DNA from: Actinomycetota bacterium | GTDB taxonomy: Bacteria; Actinomycetota; Acidimicrobiia; Acidimicrobiales; Ilumatobacteraceae | Reading direction: 5' to 3' | Assembly: GCA_026393475.1 (NCBI GenBank) | Contig: JAPLAA010000104.1 | Coordinates: forward strand, 62,001-126,000 | DNA length: 64,000 bases | Shown: positions 7,620 to 16,048 of the stretch, piece after piece | Layout of the letters: every line of letters starts with the position of its first letter | Position numbering within the stretch: position 1 is the stretch's first letter | Position numbers and translations under genes: made by a program | Notes under the pieces: generated by a model | What the model was told of the DNA's origin: nothing | What the model saw: the letters and a program-made list of their open reading frames with translations, nothing else | The model's database searches: none

Positions 7620-7749
7620 GTCGTGCCTCCGGCTCGTTCGCGATCGCGGCATCGTGCGGCGATCGACCTCGTCGGGGGACGCGGCGGCAGTCAACCCGCA
7701 ACGATCGCCGATTCCTCCCACACCGTGTCGGCCCCGCCGTCCCGCTGAC

Positions 7750-7755
7750 TAGTGT
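7750..7755 (+). promoter_or_regulatory. Possible -10 box TAGTGT for the MFS-cNMP gene
   Basis: TAGTGT would give a 5' leader of about 40 nt before the ATG at 7802, which is preceded by a purine-rich AGGGGG. Confidence 0.35.
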
Positions 7756-7801
7756 CGCCGTGCTCGCTCGAGGACGGTGAGCGAGCAGGGGGCGAGACCA
7801 C

Positions 7802-9481
7802 ATGGCCGGAGCAGGTGAGCAGTTGCGCGAGTCGCGTGAGGCGATCGCAGCGGTGTTCCGCAACCCCGGTCTGAGGCGATTGAACATCGCCCTCGTGGGC
7901 TCGGTCCTCGGCGACTGGGCGTACGCCGTGGCCGCGTCGGTGTACGCGTACACGCAGGGCGGCGCGACCGCGGTCGGCGTGCTCGGCACGGTGCGGTACG
8001 TGCTCGTCGCACTGGTGCTCCCGTTCTCGTCGATGCTCGCCGACCGCTTCGACCGTCGACGGGTGATGATCGCGTCCGACGTGTCGCGCGCGGTGCTCGT
8101 GTGCGCAGCGGCAGCCGTGATCGAGTTCGACGGGCCGCCGATCGTGGTCTACGTGCTCGCGGTCGCGATGTCGCTCGTCGGCTCCCCCTTCCGCCCGGCG
8201 CAGGCGGCGCTCATGCCCACGCTCGCCGAGCACCCGTCCGAGCTCACCGCCGCCAACGTCGCGTCGAGCACCATCGAGAGCGTCGGCTTCTTCATCGGCC
8301 CGGCGATCGCCGGTGTCCTGCTCGCGGTCACCGACGTCGCGACGGTGTACGTCTTCGACGCGCTGACGTTCGCCTGGTCAGCGGTCGTCGTCATGGGACT
8401 GCGCACGCCCGACCGGGCCGCCGAGGGCTCCACGGTCGACGGTCAGCAAGGCGACGGTGACGAGGCGGACGGTCCGACGAGCATGTTCGCGGGCGCGGGC
8501 GACGGGTACCGGGAGATCCTGCGCAGCCGCGATCTCCGCCTGCTCATCGGCCTCTACTGCGGGCAGACGGTGGTGGCCGGGGCGTCGCTCGTGTTCGGCG
8601 TCGCGATCGCGCTCGACCTGCTCGACATCGGCGAGAGCGGCGTCGGTCTCCTCGACGCGATGACGGGCATCGGCGGACTGGCCGGCGGCGTGGTGGCGCT
8701 CCTGCTCGCCCAACGGAACCGGCTCGCCCGCGACTTCGGGCTCGGCGTCATCCTGTGGTCGGCCCCGCTGTTGCTCGTGGCCGCCTGGCCGACGCTCGCC
8801 TCGGCGATCATCGCGATGGTGCTCATCGGGCTCGCCAACTCCGTGGTCGACGTCAACGCCTTCACGATCCTGCAGCGGCTCGTGCCCGATGCCGTGATGG
8901 GGCGGGTCTTCGGTGCGATGGAGAGCGCGGTCATCGGCGGCATGGCGCTCGGCTCGTTGCTGATGCCGTTGTTCATCAACACGATCGGCCTGCGCGGCGG
9001 GCTGGCCGTGATCGGCGGCACCGTCACGGTGCTGGTGCTGCTCGGCAGCGCCGGCCTCCGTCGCATCGACCGCGAGGTGCTCGCCCCCGTCGGGCTCGAC
9101 CTCATCCGCGGTGTCCCGATGTTCGCCGTCCTCCCGGAGCAGGCCATCGAGCGGCTGGCGCAGGCGGCCGAGAAGGTCGCCGTGCCGTCGGGCCGCATGG
9201 TGTTCGGGGAGGGCGAACCGGGCGACCGGTTCTACGTCGTCGAGAGCGGGCGTGTCGACGTCACGATCCGCGACGAGTTCGTGCGCTCGCTCGGCCACGG
9301 CGAATCGTTCGGCGAGATCGCCCTGCTCCGCGACATCCCGCGCACGGCGACGGTGACCGCCGCAGGCGACACGGTGCTCCGGGCCATCGATCGCGACACG
9401 TTCATCGCGGTGGTCACCGGACACGGCGACGCCGCCGCGCAGGCCGACCAGGTCGTCACCTGGCGGCTCGGGATCAGCTGA
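7802..9481 (+). CDS. MFS transporter fused to a C-terminal cyclic-nucleotide-binding domain
   Basis: The protein has 559 residues. Residues 25-425 form a 12-helix major facilitator (MFS_3/EntS-like) with the loop motif ADRFDRRRVMI after the second helix. Residues 432-559 are a cNMP-binding domain with an intact phosphate-binding cassette: FGEIALL, then PRTATV, where the glutamate and arginine contact ribose and phosphate in known cAMP receptors. The layout suggests an efflux pump whose activity is set by an intracellular cyclic nucleotide. The last 8 nt overlap the convergent MBL gene. A second transporter of the same architecture lies at 11249-12886. Substrate and ligand are unknown. Confidence 0.88.
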   Translation: MAGAGEQLRESREAIAAVFRNPGLRRLNIALVGSVLGDWAYAVAASVYAYTQGGATAVGVLGTVRYVLVALVLPFSSMLADRFDRRRVMIASDVSRAVLVCAAAAVIEFDGPPIVVYVLAVAMSLVGSPFRPAQAALMPTLAEHPSELTAANVASSTIESVGFFIGPAIAGVLLAVTDVATVYVFDALTFAWSAVVVMGLRTPDRAAEGSTVDGQQGDGDEADGPTSMFAGAGDGYREILRSRDLRLLIGLYCGQTVVAGASLVFGVAIALDLLDIGESGVGLLDAMTGIGGLAGGVVALLLAQRNRLARDFGLGVILWSAPLLLVAAWPTLASAIIAMVLIGLANSVVDVNAFTILQRLVPDAVMGRVFGAMESAVIGGMALGSLLMPLFINTIGLRGGLAVIGGTVTVLVLLGSAGLRRIDREVLAPVGLDLIRGVPMFAVLPEQAIERLAQAAEKVAVPSGRMVFGEGEPGDRFYVVESGRVDVTIRDEFVRSLGHGESFGEIALLRDIPRTATVTAAGDTVLRAIDRDTFIAVVTGHGDAAAQADQVVTWRLGIS

Positions 9482-10334
9482 TCGAACGCGATCCGCCGAG
9501 GGCGATCACGGTTCGTTCGACCGCGACCTGCACCAGCGGGCCGCCCTCCACCTGGAGCTGTTCGCCCATCGCGAACACCTGGTCGTCGGTCCGCGACGGG
9601 TCGTGGTGGAACAACAGCACGCGGCCGACGTTGCAGGCCGCGCCGAGGGTGACCGAGTAGTTGGCGGCGGCGTGCCCCCAGTTGATGCGGGCGGGCAATT
9701 CGTGCGCCGTGTACTGCGCATCGTGAATGAGCAGATCGACACCCTGGGCGAGCTCGACCGCGGCCGGGTGCAGTTCACCGAGTCCGTCGGCGCCAGGGCC
9801 GATGTCGTGTGGTGAGTGATCGGACAGGTAGGCGAGCGACGAGCGGCCGTCGGAGATGCGCAGCCCCATCGTGCGCCCGCCCTTGTGCGGGATCTCGCGG
9901 GCGGTGACCGTGAAGCCCTCCGCGTCGAAGGTCGTCTCGTCGTAGGTCTCGAAGGTCCAGTCGCCGCGCAGGTCGGTCGGCAGGATCGGGAACATCGGCG
10001 GGGCCATCGCCCGGCTCAGCAACGAGAGCGCGTCCTCGCCCTGCTCGGGCACCATCACCCTCACCCGCGAGTCGGGCCGGTCGCCGGCGGCGAAGAACGG
10101 CAGGCCCATCATGTGGTCCCAGTGGAGATGGCCGAGCAGCAGGGTCCCGACGAACGCCTCACCGCCGAGCACCCTCGACAGGTGCCGCAGTCCGGTTCCG
10201 GCATCGAGCACGAGCGACGGACGTTCGTCGGGATCGTGGCCCACTGCGATGCACGACGTGTGCCCGCCCACCCGGACGAACTGTTCACCTGGCGCGGGTG
10301 TCGATCCGCGTACTCCGCACACATGCACCTGCAC
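9474..10334 (-). CDS. MBL-fold metal-dependent hydrolase
   Basis: The 286-residue metallo-beta-lactamase-fold protein has the two-metal motif H-X-H-X-D-H in LGHLHWDHMMG, further ligands in YLSDHSPHD and LLIHDAQY, and a closing LFHHDPSR. The N-terminus VQVHVCGVRGSTPAPG and DAGTGLRHL belong to the RNase Z/phosphodiesterase-like branch of the fold, so a phosphodiester or cyclic-nucleotide substrate is plausible but not shown. The GTG at 10334 is chosen because TAGCGT lies 7 nt before it; a GTG at 10343 and an upstream ATG are alternatives. It diverges from the metallophosphoesterase and lies between two transporters with cNMP domains. Confidence 0.82.
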   Translation of the reverse strand: MQVHVCGVRGSTPAPGEQFVRVGGHTSCIAVGHDPDERPSLVLDAGTGLRHLSRVLGGEAFVGTLLLGHLHWDHMMGLPFFAAGDRPDSRVRVMVPEQGEDALSLLSRAMAPPMFPILPTDLRGDWTFETYDETTFDAEGFTVTAREIPHKGGRTMGLRISDGRSSLAYLSDHSPHDIGPGADGLGELHPAAVELAQGVDLLIHDAQYTAHELPARINWGHAAANYSVTLGAACNVGRVLLFHHDPSRTDDQVFAMGEQLQVEGGPLVQVAVERTVIALGGSRSIS

Positions 10335-10341
10335 GGTCGGC

Positions 10342-10347
10342 ACGCTA
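10342..10347 (-). promoter_or_regulatory. Predicted -10 box TAGCGT (minus strand) for the MBL gene
   Basis: Read on the minus strand, TAGCGT lies 7 nt before the GTG at 10334. Confidence 0.45.
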
Positions 10348-10378
10348 CCGCACCCCCGCCCCATGGCCACGAACGCCC

Positions 10379-10384
10379 TAGGCT
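10379..10384 (+). promoter_or_regulatory. Predicted -10 box TAGGCT for the metallophosphoesterase gene
   Basis: TAGGCT on the plus strand would give a leader of about 26 nt before the GTG at 10417. With the minus-strand box at 10342 it makes the 82-bp gap a compact divergent promoter. Confidence 0.45.
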
Positions 10385-10416
10385 GCCGGTGCGGCCCTGC
10401 CGTCCGGGAACCACCA

Positions 10417-11214
10417 GTGCGCCTCCTCCTCGTCTCCGATCTCCACTACTCGCTCCCCCAGCTCGACTGGGTGGTGGGCGTCGCGTCCGAGTACGACCTG
10501 GTGGTGATCGCCGGCGATCACCTCGACATCGCGTCCGCGCTGCCGCTCGAGGCGCAGTCGCTGGTGATCCTGCGCTACTTCGATCTGCTGCGCGAGGCTG
10601 GCCGTGTGGTCGTCAGCTCGGGCAACCACGACCTCACCGGACCCGACGCCAACGGCGAACAGGCGGCGCTGTGGCTGGCCGCGGCGCGATCGGCCGGCAT
10701 CCCCACCGACGGCGACTCGCTCGTGCTTCCGTCGGACGGATCCGAAGGCGCCGGCGACGGCGACACACTCGTGACCATCTGTCCGTGGTGGGACGGCCCG
10801 ATCGGGCGCGATGCGACCGACGCCCAACTCGCCGCCGATGGCGCGCGGCGACCAGCGCGTTGGCTCTGGGTGTACCACTGGCCACCCGTCGGGTCACCGA
10901 CGTGTTGGACGGGCAGCCGCCACTACGGCGACGCGGACCTGGTCGGATGGATCGATCAGCATCGCCCCGACATCGTCCTGTCCGGGCACGTCCATCAACC
11001 ACCGTTCAAACCCGACGGCGCCTGGGCCGACCGCATCGGCGACACCTGGGTGTTGAACCCCGGCAAACAGTCAGGTCCGATCCCGACGCACATCGAGCTC
11101 GACATCGAACCCGGCCCGGGTCCGACGCGAGGGTTCGCCAGCTGGTGGTCGATGATGGGCCGCGAGGAGATCGACCTCAGCTCCCCCGTCACCCCGCCCC
11201 GCACCCTGTTCTGA
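10417..11214 (+). CDS. Calcineurin-like metallophosphoesterase
   Basis: The 265-residue protein shows the metal-binding motifs of the fold in order: D-X-H (VSDLHYS), GDH (VIAGDHLD), GNHD (SSGNHD), a single histidine (VYHWPP) and GHXH (LSGHVHQPP). Such enzymes hydrolyse phosphomono- or diesters, including cyclic nucleotides in some subfamilies; the substrate here is unknown. The GTG at 10417 opens directly on the first strand (VRLLLVSDLHY); a longer upstream frame is not conserved. Its divergent neighbour is another metal-dependent hydrolase, and cNMP-domain transporters flank both. Confidence 0.88.
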   Translation: MRLLLVSDLHYSLPQLDWVVGVASEYDLVVIAGDHLDIASALPLEAQSLVILRYFDLLREAGRVVVSSGNHDLTGPDANGEQAALWLAAARSAGIPTDGDSLVLPSDGSEGAGDGDTLVTICPWWDGPIGRDATDAQLAADGARRPARWLWVYHWPPVGSPTCWTGSRHYGDADLVGWIDQHRPDIVLSGHVHQPPFKPDGAWADRIGDTWVLNPGKQSGPIPTHIELDIEPGPGPTRGFASWWSMMGREEIDLSSPVTPPRTLF

Positions 11215-11248
11215 CTCACCCACGCGAGACGCCGAACGGCGGAGCGGT

Positions 11249-12886
11249 TCAGAGGCGCTGCAGCCGCCGGTTCATCTCGTCGAGCAGGTTCGCCGGTGTG
11301 GCAGCGACGTCGTCGAGCGCGTCGAGGAAGGCCTGCCCGGGGAGCCGCCAGAGCGTCCCGGCCGTCCGCGCGGTCACCGTGGCGGTTCGCGGCCGTTGCT
11401 GGAGCAGCCCGATCTCGCCGAACCAGTCGTCGCGGCGCAGTTCGTTCACCTGTCGCCCATCGACGGTGGCGACGAACTCCCCGTCGCGCACCACGAACAG
11501 ATCGTCCGCGATCGCACCTTGCCGGATCACGATGTCACCGGCAGCGCACGGCACTTCCTGCACCACCGACGCCAACCGCTGCAGCGCTGCCGACGAAGCA
11601 CCCTCGAACAACGGGAGTCCGCCGAGCGCCACGGCCACCGGCCGGACCCGGACCTGCTCGGCGGCCGAGACCTGCCGGAGCCGCCGCAACGGCGCCGCGC
11701 TGACGACCGCGACGAGGAGGGTGATCGCGGCGCACACGACGAACGCTCCCGGGACGCCCACCCACGCGACCACCACCGGTGCCAGCACCGCCCCCAGCAG
11801 CTTGCCGCCATTGCTGATCGAGCCGATCAGCCCGAAGACGAGGCCGAGCGACGAATGGTCGGCGAGGCGCAGCAGCAACACGACGGACACCACCTCGAAC
11901 ACCACGACACAGGCGCCCACCACCGCGAGCGCCAGGCACGCGACGATCGGCGAGCGGACGATGCCGAGCAGTGCGAACGGCACCGCCGTGAACACCAGCG
12001 ATGCACCGAGCATCAGGTCGGTCCGTGGCGAGTCGGCGAGTCGCGGGGCGAGGGGCATCGCCGCCAGCGCGCCGAACCCGACCGCACCTGCGAGCACCCC
12101 GACGCCGGCACCGCCGAGTCCGAGCTGGTCCTCCGCGACGAGCGCGTACAGCACGAGCTCACTCCCACGGATGCCGTACATCACCGCCACCAGACTGCCC
12201 ACGACCAGCAGCCCGGGTGTCGCCCACGGCGACGACGGTCGATCGCCGACCGAGCCGTCGCGCCGTCGCGCTCGGCTCGGCGCAGACAGTGCACGCACCG
12301 AACCGACCAGGATCGCGGAAACGGCGAACGTCGCCGCGTTCACGACGAACGCGACCTCGATCGTGGACCACTGCACGATCGCTGCGCCGACCAGCGGGCC
12401 GACGAAGGTCATCACCTGCCGGACGGTGCTGATCCTGGCGTTCGCGGTCGAGAGTCCGGACTCGCCCGCGACGGTCGCGAGACCGGCGGTGAGCGCAGGC
12501 CGATAGGGCGCGGCGAGCACGTAGGCGACGAGCACCACCAGCATGGGCAGCGCTGCGCCGGAGCCGTCGTCCGCGAGCACGGCGAGGGCGACCATGCACG
12601 CACTTCGTCCGAGGTCGAGGGCCACGAGCAGTCGCCGCCGATCGAGCCGATCGGCGATTGCCCCACCCGGGATGCCCAGCAGGGCGCGGGGCCCGAGGCG
12701 CACGGCAACGGCGACACCGAAACCGACCGCACCCACGTCGAGTCGGAACAGCAACGCCACGAACCCGACCCAGAAGACGCCGTCACCGAGGCCGGACACC
12801 ACCTCCATCGACACGATGCGTCGAACGGCCGACCGGCGCGCGGCTGGATCGGGTGCTGCGGGATCCGTTCGCTCCGTCCAACTCAT
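11249..12886 (-). CDS. MFS transporter fused to a C-terminal cyclic-nucleotide-binding domain (second copy)
   Basis: The 545-residue protein repeats the architecture of the gene at 7802. It has a 12-helix MFS region (about 20-400, with IADRLDRRRLLVA after helix 2) and a cNMP-binding domain at about 414-545 with FGEIGLL and PRTATV intact. The two proteins are diverged paralogues, not recent duplicates. The ATG at 12886 is chosen because GGTGAGGA lies about 7 nt upstream; a frame extending to 13036 overlaps nothing conserved. It converges on the metallophosphoesterase gene with a 34-bp gap. Confidence 0.86.
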   Translation of the reverse strand: MSWTERTDPAAPDPAARRSAVRRIVSMEVVSGLGDGVFWVGFVALLFRLDVGAVGFGVAVAVRLGPRALLGIPGGAIADRLDRRRLLVALDLGRSACMVALAVLADDGSGAALPMLVVLVAYVLAAPYRPALTAGLATVAGESGLSTANARISTVRQVMTFVGPLVGAAIVQWSTIEVAFVVNAATFAVSAILVGSVRALSAPSRARRRDGSVGDRPSSPWATPGLLVVGSLVAVMYGIRGSELVLYALVAEDQLGLGGAGVGVLAGAVGFGALAAMPLAPRLADSPRTDLMLGASLVFTAVPFALLGIVRSPIVACLALAVVGACVVVFEVVSVVLLLRLADHSSLGLVFGLIGSISNGGKLLGAVLAPVVVAWVGVPGAFVVCAAITLLVAVVSAAPLRRLRQVSAAEQVRVRPVAVALGGLPLFEGASSAALQRLASVVQEVPCAAGDIVIRQGAIADDLFVVRDGEFVATVDGRQVNELRRDDWFGEIGLLQQRPRTATVTARTAGTLWRLPGQAFLDALDDVAATPANLLDEMNRRLQRL

Positions 12887-12933
12887 CGATCGATCCTCAC
12901 CGTCGGTGCGCCCACCATGTCGAGTCGGGCGCG

Positions 12934-13233
12934 TCAGATGCTGAGGTCGGGGACCGGGAGTTCTTCGACATTGACGTCCTTGAACGTCAGGACACGCACT
13001 TTCGGCACGAACCGGCTCTTGCGGTACATGTCCCACACCCAGGCGTCGGTGAGCTCGACCTCGATCACCGGGCGGACGCTGTCGCCGGACACGGTGAGCT
13101 TCACGTCGTTGGCGAGGTAGAAACGCCGCTCGGTCTCGACGGCGAACTTGAACATGCCGGCGACGTCCTGGTACTCCTGCGCGAGCTGGAGCTCACGTTC
13201 GGCCTCGAAGTTCTCGAGGTCGTCGGAACTCAC
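12934..13233 (-). CDS. DUF2469 family protein
   Basis: The 99-residue protein matches DUF2469, a small actinobacterial family: it starts VSSDDLENFEAEREL, then VETERRFYLAN, DAWVWDMYR and RVLTFKDVNVEEL. The function is unknown; the family is found beside rnhB, rplS and yraN, which fits its place just downstream of rplS. The GTG at 13233 is where family homology begins; a longer frame to 13320 adds an unrelated tail. The usual companion genes lepB and rnhB are missing between it and rplS. Confidence 0.88.
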   Translation of the reverse strand: MSSDDLENFEAERELQLAQEYQDVAGMFKFAVETERRFYLANDVKLTVSGDSVRPVIEVELTDAWVWDMYRKSRFVPKVRVLTFKDVNVEELPVPDLSI

Positions 13234-13335
13234 CGGGCACCCGGCACGGATGTCGTGAACTGCATCGGGAGGCGCATCACACCATCCAACACGGATCGGC
13301 CGTCGCTGACCAGAGGCCACACGGCCCCGGGGCGA

Positions 13336-13683
13336 TCAGAAATCGCGCTTCTCGCGGATCTTCGCGGCCTTGCCCGAGCGATCGCGCAGGTAGTACAGCT
13401 TGGCGCGACGCACGTCGCCACGACGGACGACCTCGAGCTTGACGACGGTCGGGGTGTGCACCGGGAAGGTGCGCTCGACGCCGACGCCGTAGCTGACCTT
13501 GCGGACCGTGTAGGTCTCGGCCACACCACTGCCCTGACGGCGGATGACGTTGCCCTGGAAGATCTGGACGCGCTCCTTGTTGCCCTCCACGACCTTCACG
13601 TGGACCTTCACCTCGTCGCCGGGCCCGAAGGTGGGCACATCGGTGCGGAGGTACTGGTTGTCGACGAGATCGGTGGACTTCAT
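13336..13683 (-). CDS. rplS: 50S ribosomal protein L19
   Basis: The 115-residue protein has the L19 core: [56 protein letters not shown] and [21 protein letters not shown]19 lies at the 30S-50S interface. The ATG at 13683 matches the family start ([15 protein letters not shown]); the open frame continues 33 codons upstream without conservation. It follows trmD as usual, but it has its own promoter overlapping the trmD end. Confidence 0.97.
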   Translation of the reverse strand: MKSTDLVDNQYLRTDVPTFGPGDEVKVHVKVVEGNKERVQIFQGNVIRRQGSGVAETYTVRKVSYGVGVERTFPVHTPTVVKLEVVRRGDVRRAKLYYLRDRSGKAAKIREKRDF

Positions 13684-13720
13684 GGCGCGAACATCCTGCA
13701 GGCCTGGAGAAATGGAACAG

Positions 13721-14473
13721 CTAAGGATAAGGGACTGAGGGGAACTCTTCCAACAGGCGCTGGTCGACATCCGTGAGACCACCCCTGGCCTCGATCAGAT
13801 CGGGCCGGGACCGAAGCGTGCGGTGGAGCCGCTGTGCCTGGCGCCAGCGCTCGATCCGACCGTGGTCGCCGCTGCGCAGCACGTCCGGGATCGTCCACTC
13901 CCGGTACGTCGCCGGCCGTGTGAACTGGGGCTCCTCGAGCAGCCCGGCGGCACCGAAGCTCTCGGTGACCGGGCTCACCGCGTTGCCCATCGCTCCGGGC
14001 AGCAACCGCGCCACAGCCTCGATGACCAGGCACGCGGCCACCTCTCCCCCGCTCAGCACGACGTCGCCGATGCTCAGCTCGCCGTCGACGAGATGCTCGC
14101 GGACGCGGTGATCGATGCCCTCGTAACGCCCGCACAGCAGGCTGAACCCCGCGCCTGGGCCCGCCGCGGCGAGCTCGGCCAGCTCATGGGCCATCGACTG
14201 GTCGAACCGCCTGCCGCCGGGCCCCAGCAGCAACAGCGGTCGCGGTGGATCGGCGGCCTCGACCGACGCGAAGATCGGCTCGGGTTTCATCACCATGCCG
14301 GCGCCGCCACCGAAGGGCGAGTCGTCGACGGTGCGGTGCACGTCGGTCGTGTGCTCGCGCAGGTCGTGCAGCCGGAGGTCGAGCAACCCGTTGGTGCGGC
14401 ACTTCCCGAGCAGGCTCTCGCCGCAGAAGTCGTCCACCAGGCCGGGGAAGATGGTGAACACGTCGATCCGCAC
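13721..14473 (-). CDS. trmD: tRNA (guanine-N1-)-methyltransferase TrmD
   Basis: TrmD makes m1G37 next to the anticodon and prevents frameshifting. The 250-residue protein starts [10 protein letters not shown] and has [28 protein letters not shown], and the trefoil-knot SAM site ([28 protein letters not shown]). The catalytic aspartate region is [12 protein letters not shown] and the late segment is [19 protein letters not shown]. The GTG at 14473 fits because TAGGCT lies 8 nt upstream. It is separated from rimM by a plus-strand DUF952 gene, which breaks the usual rimM-trmD operon. Confidence 0.96.
   Translation of the reverse strand: MRIDVFTIFPGLVDDFCGESLLGKCRTNGLLDLRLHDLREHTTDVHRTVDDSPFGGGAGMVMKPEPIFASVEAADPPRPLLLLGPGGRRFDQSMAHELAELAAAGPGAGFSLLCGRYEGIDHRVREHLVDGELSIGDVVLSGGEVAACLVIEAVARLLPGAMGNAVSPVTESFGAAGLLEEPQFTRPATYREWTIPDVLRSGDHGRIERWRQAQRLHRTLRSRPDLIEARGGLTDVDQRLLEEFPSVPYP
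13724..13753 (-). promoter_or_regulatory. Predicted rplS promoter (minus strand), overlapping the end of trmD
   Basis: On the minus strand TTGGAA (13753-13748) and TATCCT (13729-13724) are separated by 18 nt, a good housekeeping -35/-10 pair. It lies over the last trmD codons and gives rplS a leader of about 33 nt. Confidence 0.5.
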
Positions 14474-14481
14474 GGTCGGCA

Positions 14482-14487
14482 AGCCTA
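14482..14487 (-). promoter_or_regulatory. Predicted -10 box TAGGCT of leaderless trmD promoter
   Basis: Read on the minus strand, TAGGCT lies 8 nt before the GTG at 14473. Confidence 0.5.
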
Positions 14488-14568
14488 CGGGCCGGAGGCC
14501 ATCGCGACCGGGGCGGTCCCCGACCGACGGGTGCGCCAAGACGCGTCATGGTGCGTCATGATCCTGGG

Positions 14569-14883
14569 GTGATCTTCCACATCGCCGACCGGGATCGGTG
14601 GCAGCGTTCGCTGGCCGCCGGCGAGTACACCGCCAGCACCATCGGGATGGAGCTGGCCGAGCAGGGCTTCATCCACCTCAGCACCGCCGAGCAGGTGCCG
14701 GGCGTGGTGGAGCGCTTCTACCAGGGGGTCGCGAACCTCGTGCTGCTGCACGTCGACGAGGACCGGCTCAGGGCCGAGCTCGTGTTCGAACAGCTCGACG
14801 GTGCCCCGGAACCGTTCCCCCACCTGTACGGCCCGCTGAACACCGACGCCGTGATCGAGGTGACCGACCCGTTCCCCGGGTGA
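14569..14883 (+). CDS. DUF952 family protein
   Basis: The 104-residue protein matches DUF952: IFHIADRDRW near the start, GFIHLSTAEQVPGV in the middle, and HLYGPLNTDAVIEV near the end. The family is often annotated as an uncharacterised dehydrogenase-adjacent or glutathione-S-transferase-neighbour protein, but no activity is established. The GTG at 14569 is chosen because homology starts at VIFHI and a weak -10 (CATGAT) lies 7 nt upstream. It sits on the opposite strand between rimM and trmD. Confidence 0.8.
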   Translation: MIFHIADRDRWQRSLAAGEYTASTIGMELAEQGFIHLSTAEQVPGVVERFYQGVANLVLLHVDEDRLRAELVFEQLDGAPEPFPHLYGPLNTDAVIEVTDPFPG

Positions 14884-14893
14884 GGACGGCGGA

Positions 14894-15421
14894 TCAGTCG
14901 AGGAGGTCGAACAGGCCGTCGGGCGCCTCGACGGTGATCACACGGTCGGCATCGGTGCCACCGTCAGCAGGCGGGGTGTTGGACACCACGAACGTGACCG
15001 GCACGAGGTGGCCGGTGTCGAGCTCGAGCAGGTCGTTGGCCGGGTTGTCGATCACCGAGATGCACACGCCGCGGTCGACACCGGTTTGATCGATCACGTG
15101 GGCGCCGATGAGGTCGTGCACCCAGAGGGCATCGGGATCGGCGAGCGGCTCGCCCCAGAGGGTGCGCCCAGCCAGGCGCTCGGCCTCGTTGCGATCGGTG
15201 ACGCCCTCGACGATCACCATCCACTTGTGCTGGGGCAGCGCTCGCCCGGACACGACGGTGAGCCACTGCTGACCGTCGAACAAGCGGGCACCCGCCTGCA
15301 CCCGCTCGGTGCGATCGGACGTGAGGGTGACCACGAAGCCGCCCTTCACGCCGTGAGCGCGACCGAGCCGGCCGATCTCCAGGAGACCGTCGGGTGGGGC
15401 GATGGGTCGATCGGCTGGCAA
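14894..15421 (-). CDS. rimM: Ribosome maturation factor RimM
   Basis: RimM assists assembly of the 30S head by binding S19. The 175-residue protein has the N-terminal barrel (LLEIGRLGRAHGVKGGFVV) and a C-terminal PRC-barrel (LWVHDLIGAHVIDQTGVDRG...NDLLEL...PVTFVV). There is no ATG or GTG near the conserved start. The best candidate is TTG at 15421, and it lies in the loop of a perfect 11-bp inverted repeat, so the start is less certain than the gene. It follows khpA with a 10-bp gap and belongs to the ffh-rpsP-khpA-rimM transcript. Confidence 0.9.
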   Translation of the reverse strand: MPADRPIAPPDGLLEIGRLGRAHGVKGGFVVTLTSDRTERVQAGARLFDGQQWLTVVSGRALPQHKWMVIVEGVTDRNEAERLAGRTLWGEPLADPDALWVHDLIGAHVIDQTGVDRGVCISVIDNPANDLLELDTGHLVPVTFVVSNTPPADGGTDADRVITVEAPDGLFDLLD

Positions 15422-15433
15422 GGCCAGCCGATC
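15409..15433. other. Perfect inverted repeat over the rimM start
   Basis: GATCGGCTGGC (15409-15419) and its exact complement (15423-15433) form an 11-bp stem with a 3-nt loop. In the minus-strand mRNA the loop reads CUU, and the U-U-G of the candidate rimM start spans loop and stem. The khpA stop codon lies in the other arm. It could act as an intercistronic attenuator or translation control. Confidence 0.65.
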
Positions 15434-15737
15434 AGTCGGCGAAGTCGACGTCGACCTCGACGCCGTCGCGGGCGGCAGCCGCACGCACGAGGGTGCGGAT
15501 GCTCTGCGCCGTGCGGCCACGACGGCCGATCACACGACCGAGATCGCCGGGGCCGACCTTGACCTCGAGGCGGACGCGGTTGCGTCCCTCTTGGCCCTCG
15601 ACCCGAACTGCCTCGGGGTCGTCCACGATGGAGCGGACGACGTGCTCGAGCACGGCCGTGGCCGTGGGTGCCGGGACCTCGTTGCCGAGGTCGTCGGCAT
15701 CGTGATCGTCGGACATGGTGCTGGTGTCGTCGCTCAC
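15432..15737 (-). CDS. khpA: KH-domain RNA-binding protein KhpA
   Basis: The 101-residue protein has a single KH domain in its C-terminal 75 residues with the GXXG loop in [21 protein letters not shown]. KhpA binds RNA, often with KhpB, and affects cell division and translation. The first 25 residues are acidic (SDDHDADD) and disordered. The GTG at 15737 overlaps the rpsP stop by 4 nt (GTGA); an ATG at 15716 is an alternative. The order rpsP-khpA-rimM is highly conserved. Confidence 0.92.
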   Translation of the reverse strand: MSDDTSTMSDDHDADDLGNEVPAPTATAVLEHVVRSIVDDPEAVRVEGQEGRNRVRLEVKVGPGDLGRVIGRRGRTAQSIRTLVRAAAARDGVEVDVDFAD

Positions 15738-16006
15738 CGGGCGGCCTTGGCCGCGGTGAACGCCTCCCATGCGCCTGAGGCCTCGAGCAGCTTCTTCACC
15801 CGGTCGGTCGGCTGCGCACCGTCCATCAGCCACTTGACGGCCTTGTCGCTGTCGATGTTGATCGACGACGGCTCGGTGCGCGGGTTGTAGGTACCGATGA
15901 TCTGGATGAAACGGCCGTCGCGGGCCGCGCGGCTGTCTGCCGCCACCACGCGATACTGCGGCTGCTTCTTCTTGCCCACACGGGTGAGGCGAAGCTTGAC
16001 TGCCAT
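15734..16006 (-). CDS. rpsP: 30S ribosomal protein S16
   Basis: The 90-residue S16 shows [33 protein letters not shown] and [11 protein letters not shown]16 is a primary binder of the 30S body. GAGGAG lies 10 nt before the ATG. The gene is 42 bp downstream of ffh and overlaps khpA. Confidence 0.97.
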   Translation of the reverse strand: MAVKLRLTRVGKKKQPQYRVVAADSRAARDGRFIQIIGTYNPRTEPSSINIDSDKAVKWLMDGAQPTDRVKKLLEASGAWEAFTAAKAAR

Positions 16007-16048
16007 AGAAGAACTGCTCCTCGGAGAAAACGAACCGGCTGAGGTTAC

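Noticed and set aside
9816-12506. Open frame of about 896 codons on the plus strand across the hydrolase and transporter genes
   Set aside because: It crosses three recognised genes on both strands; its sequence is Arg/Pro-rich shadow with no domain.
12886-13233. Remnant of lepB or rnhB between rplS and the transporter
   Set aside because: The segment is filled by DUF2469 and short gaps; no signal-peptidase or RNase H motif can be seen.
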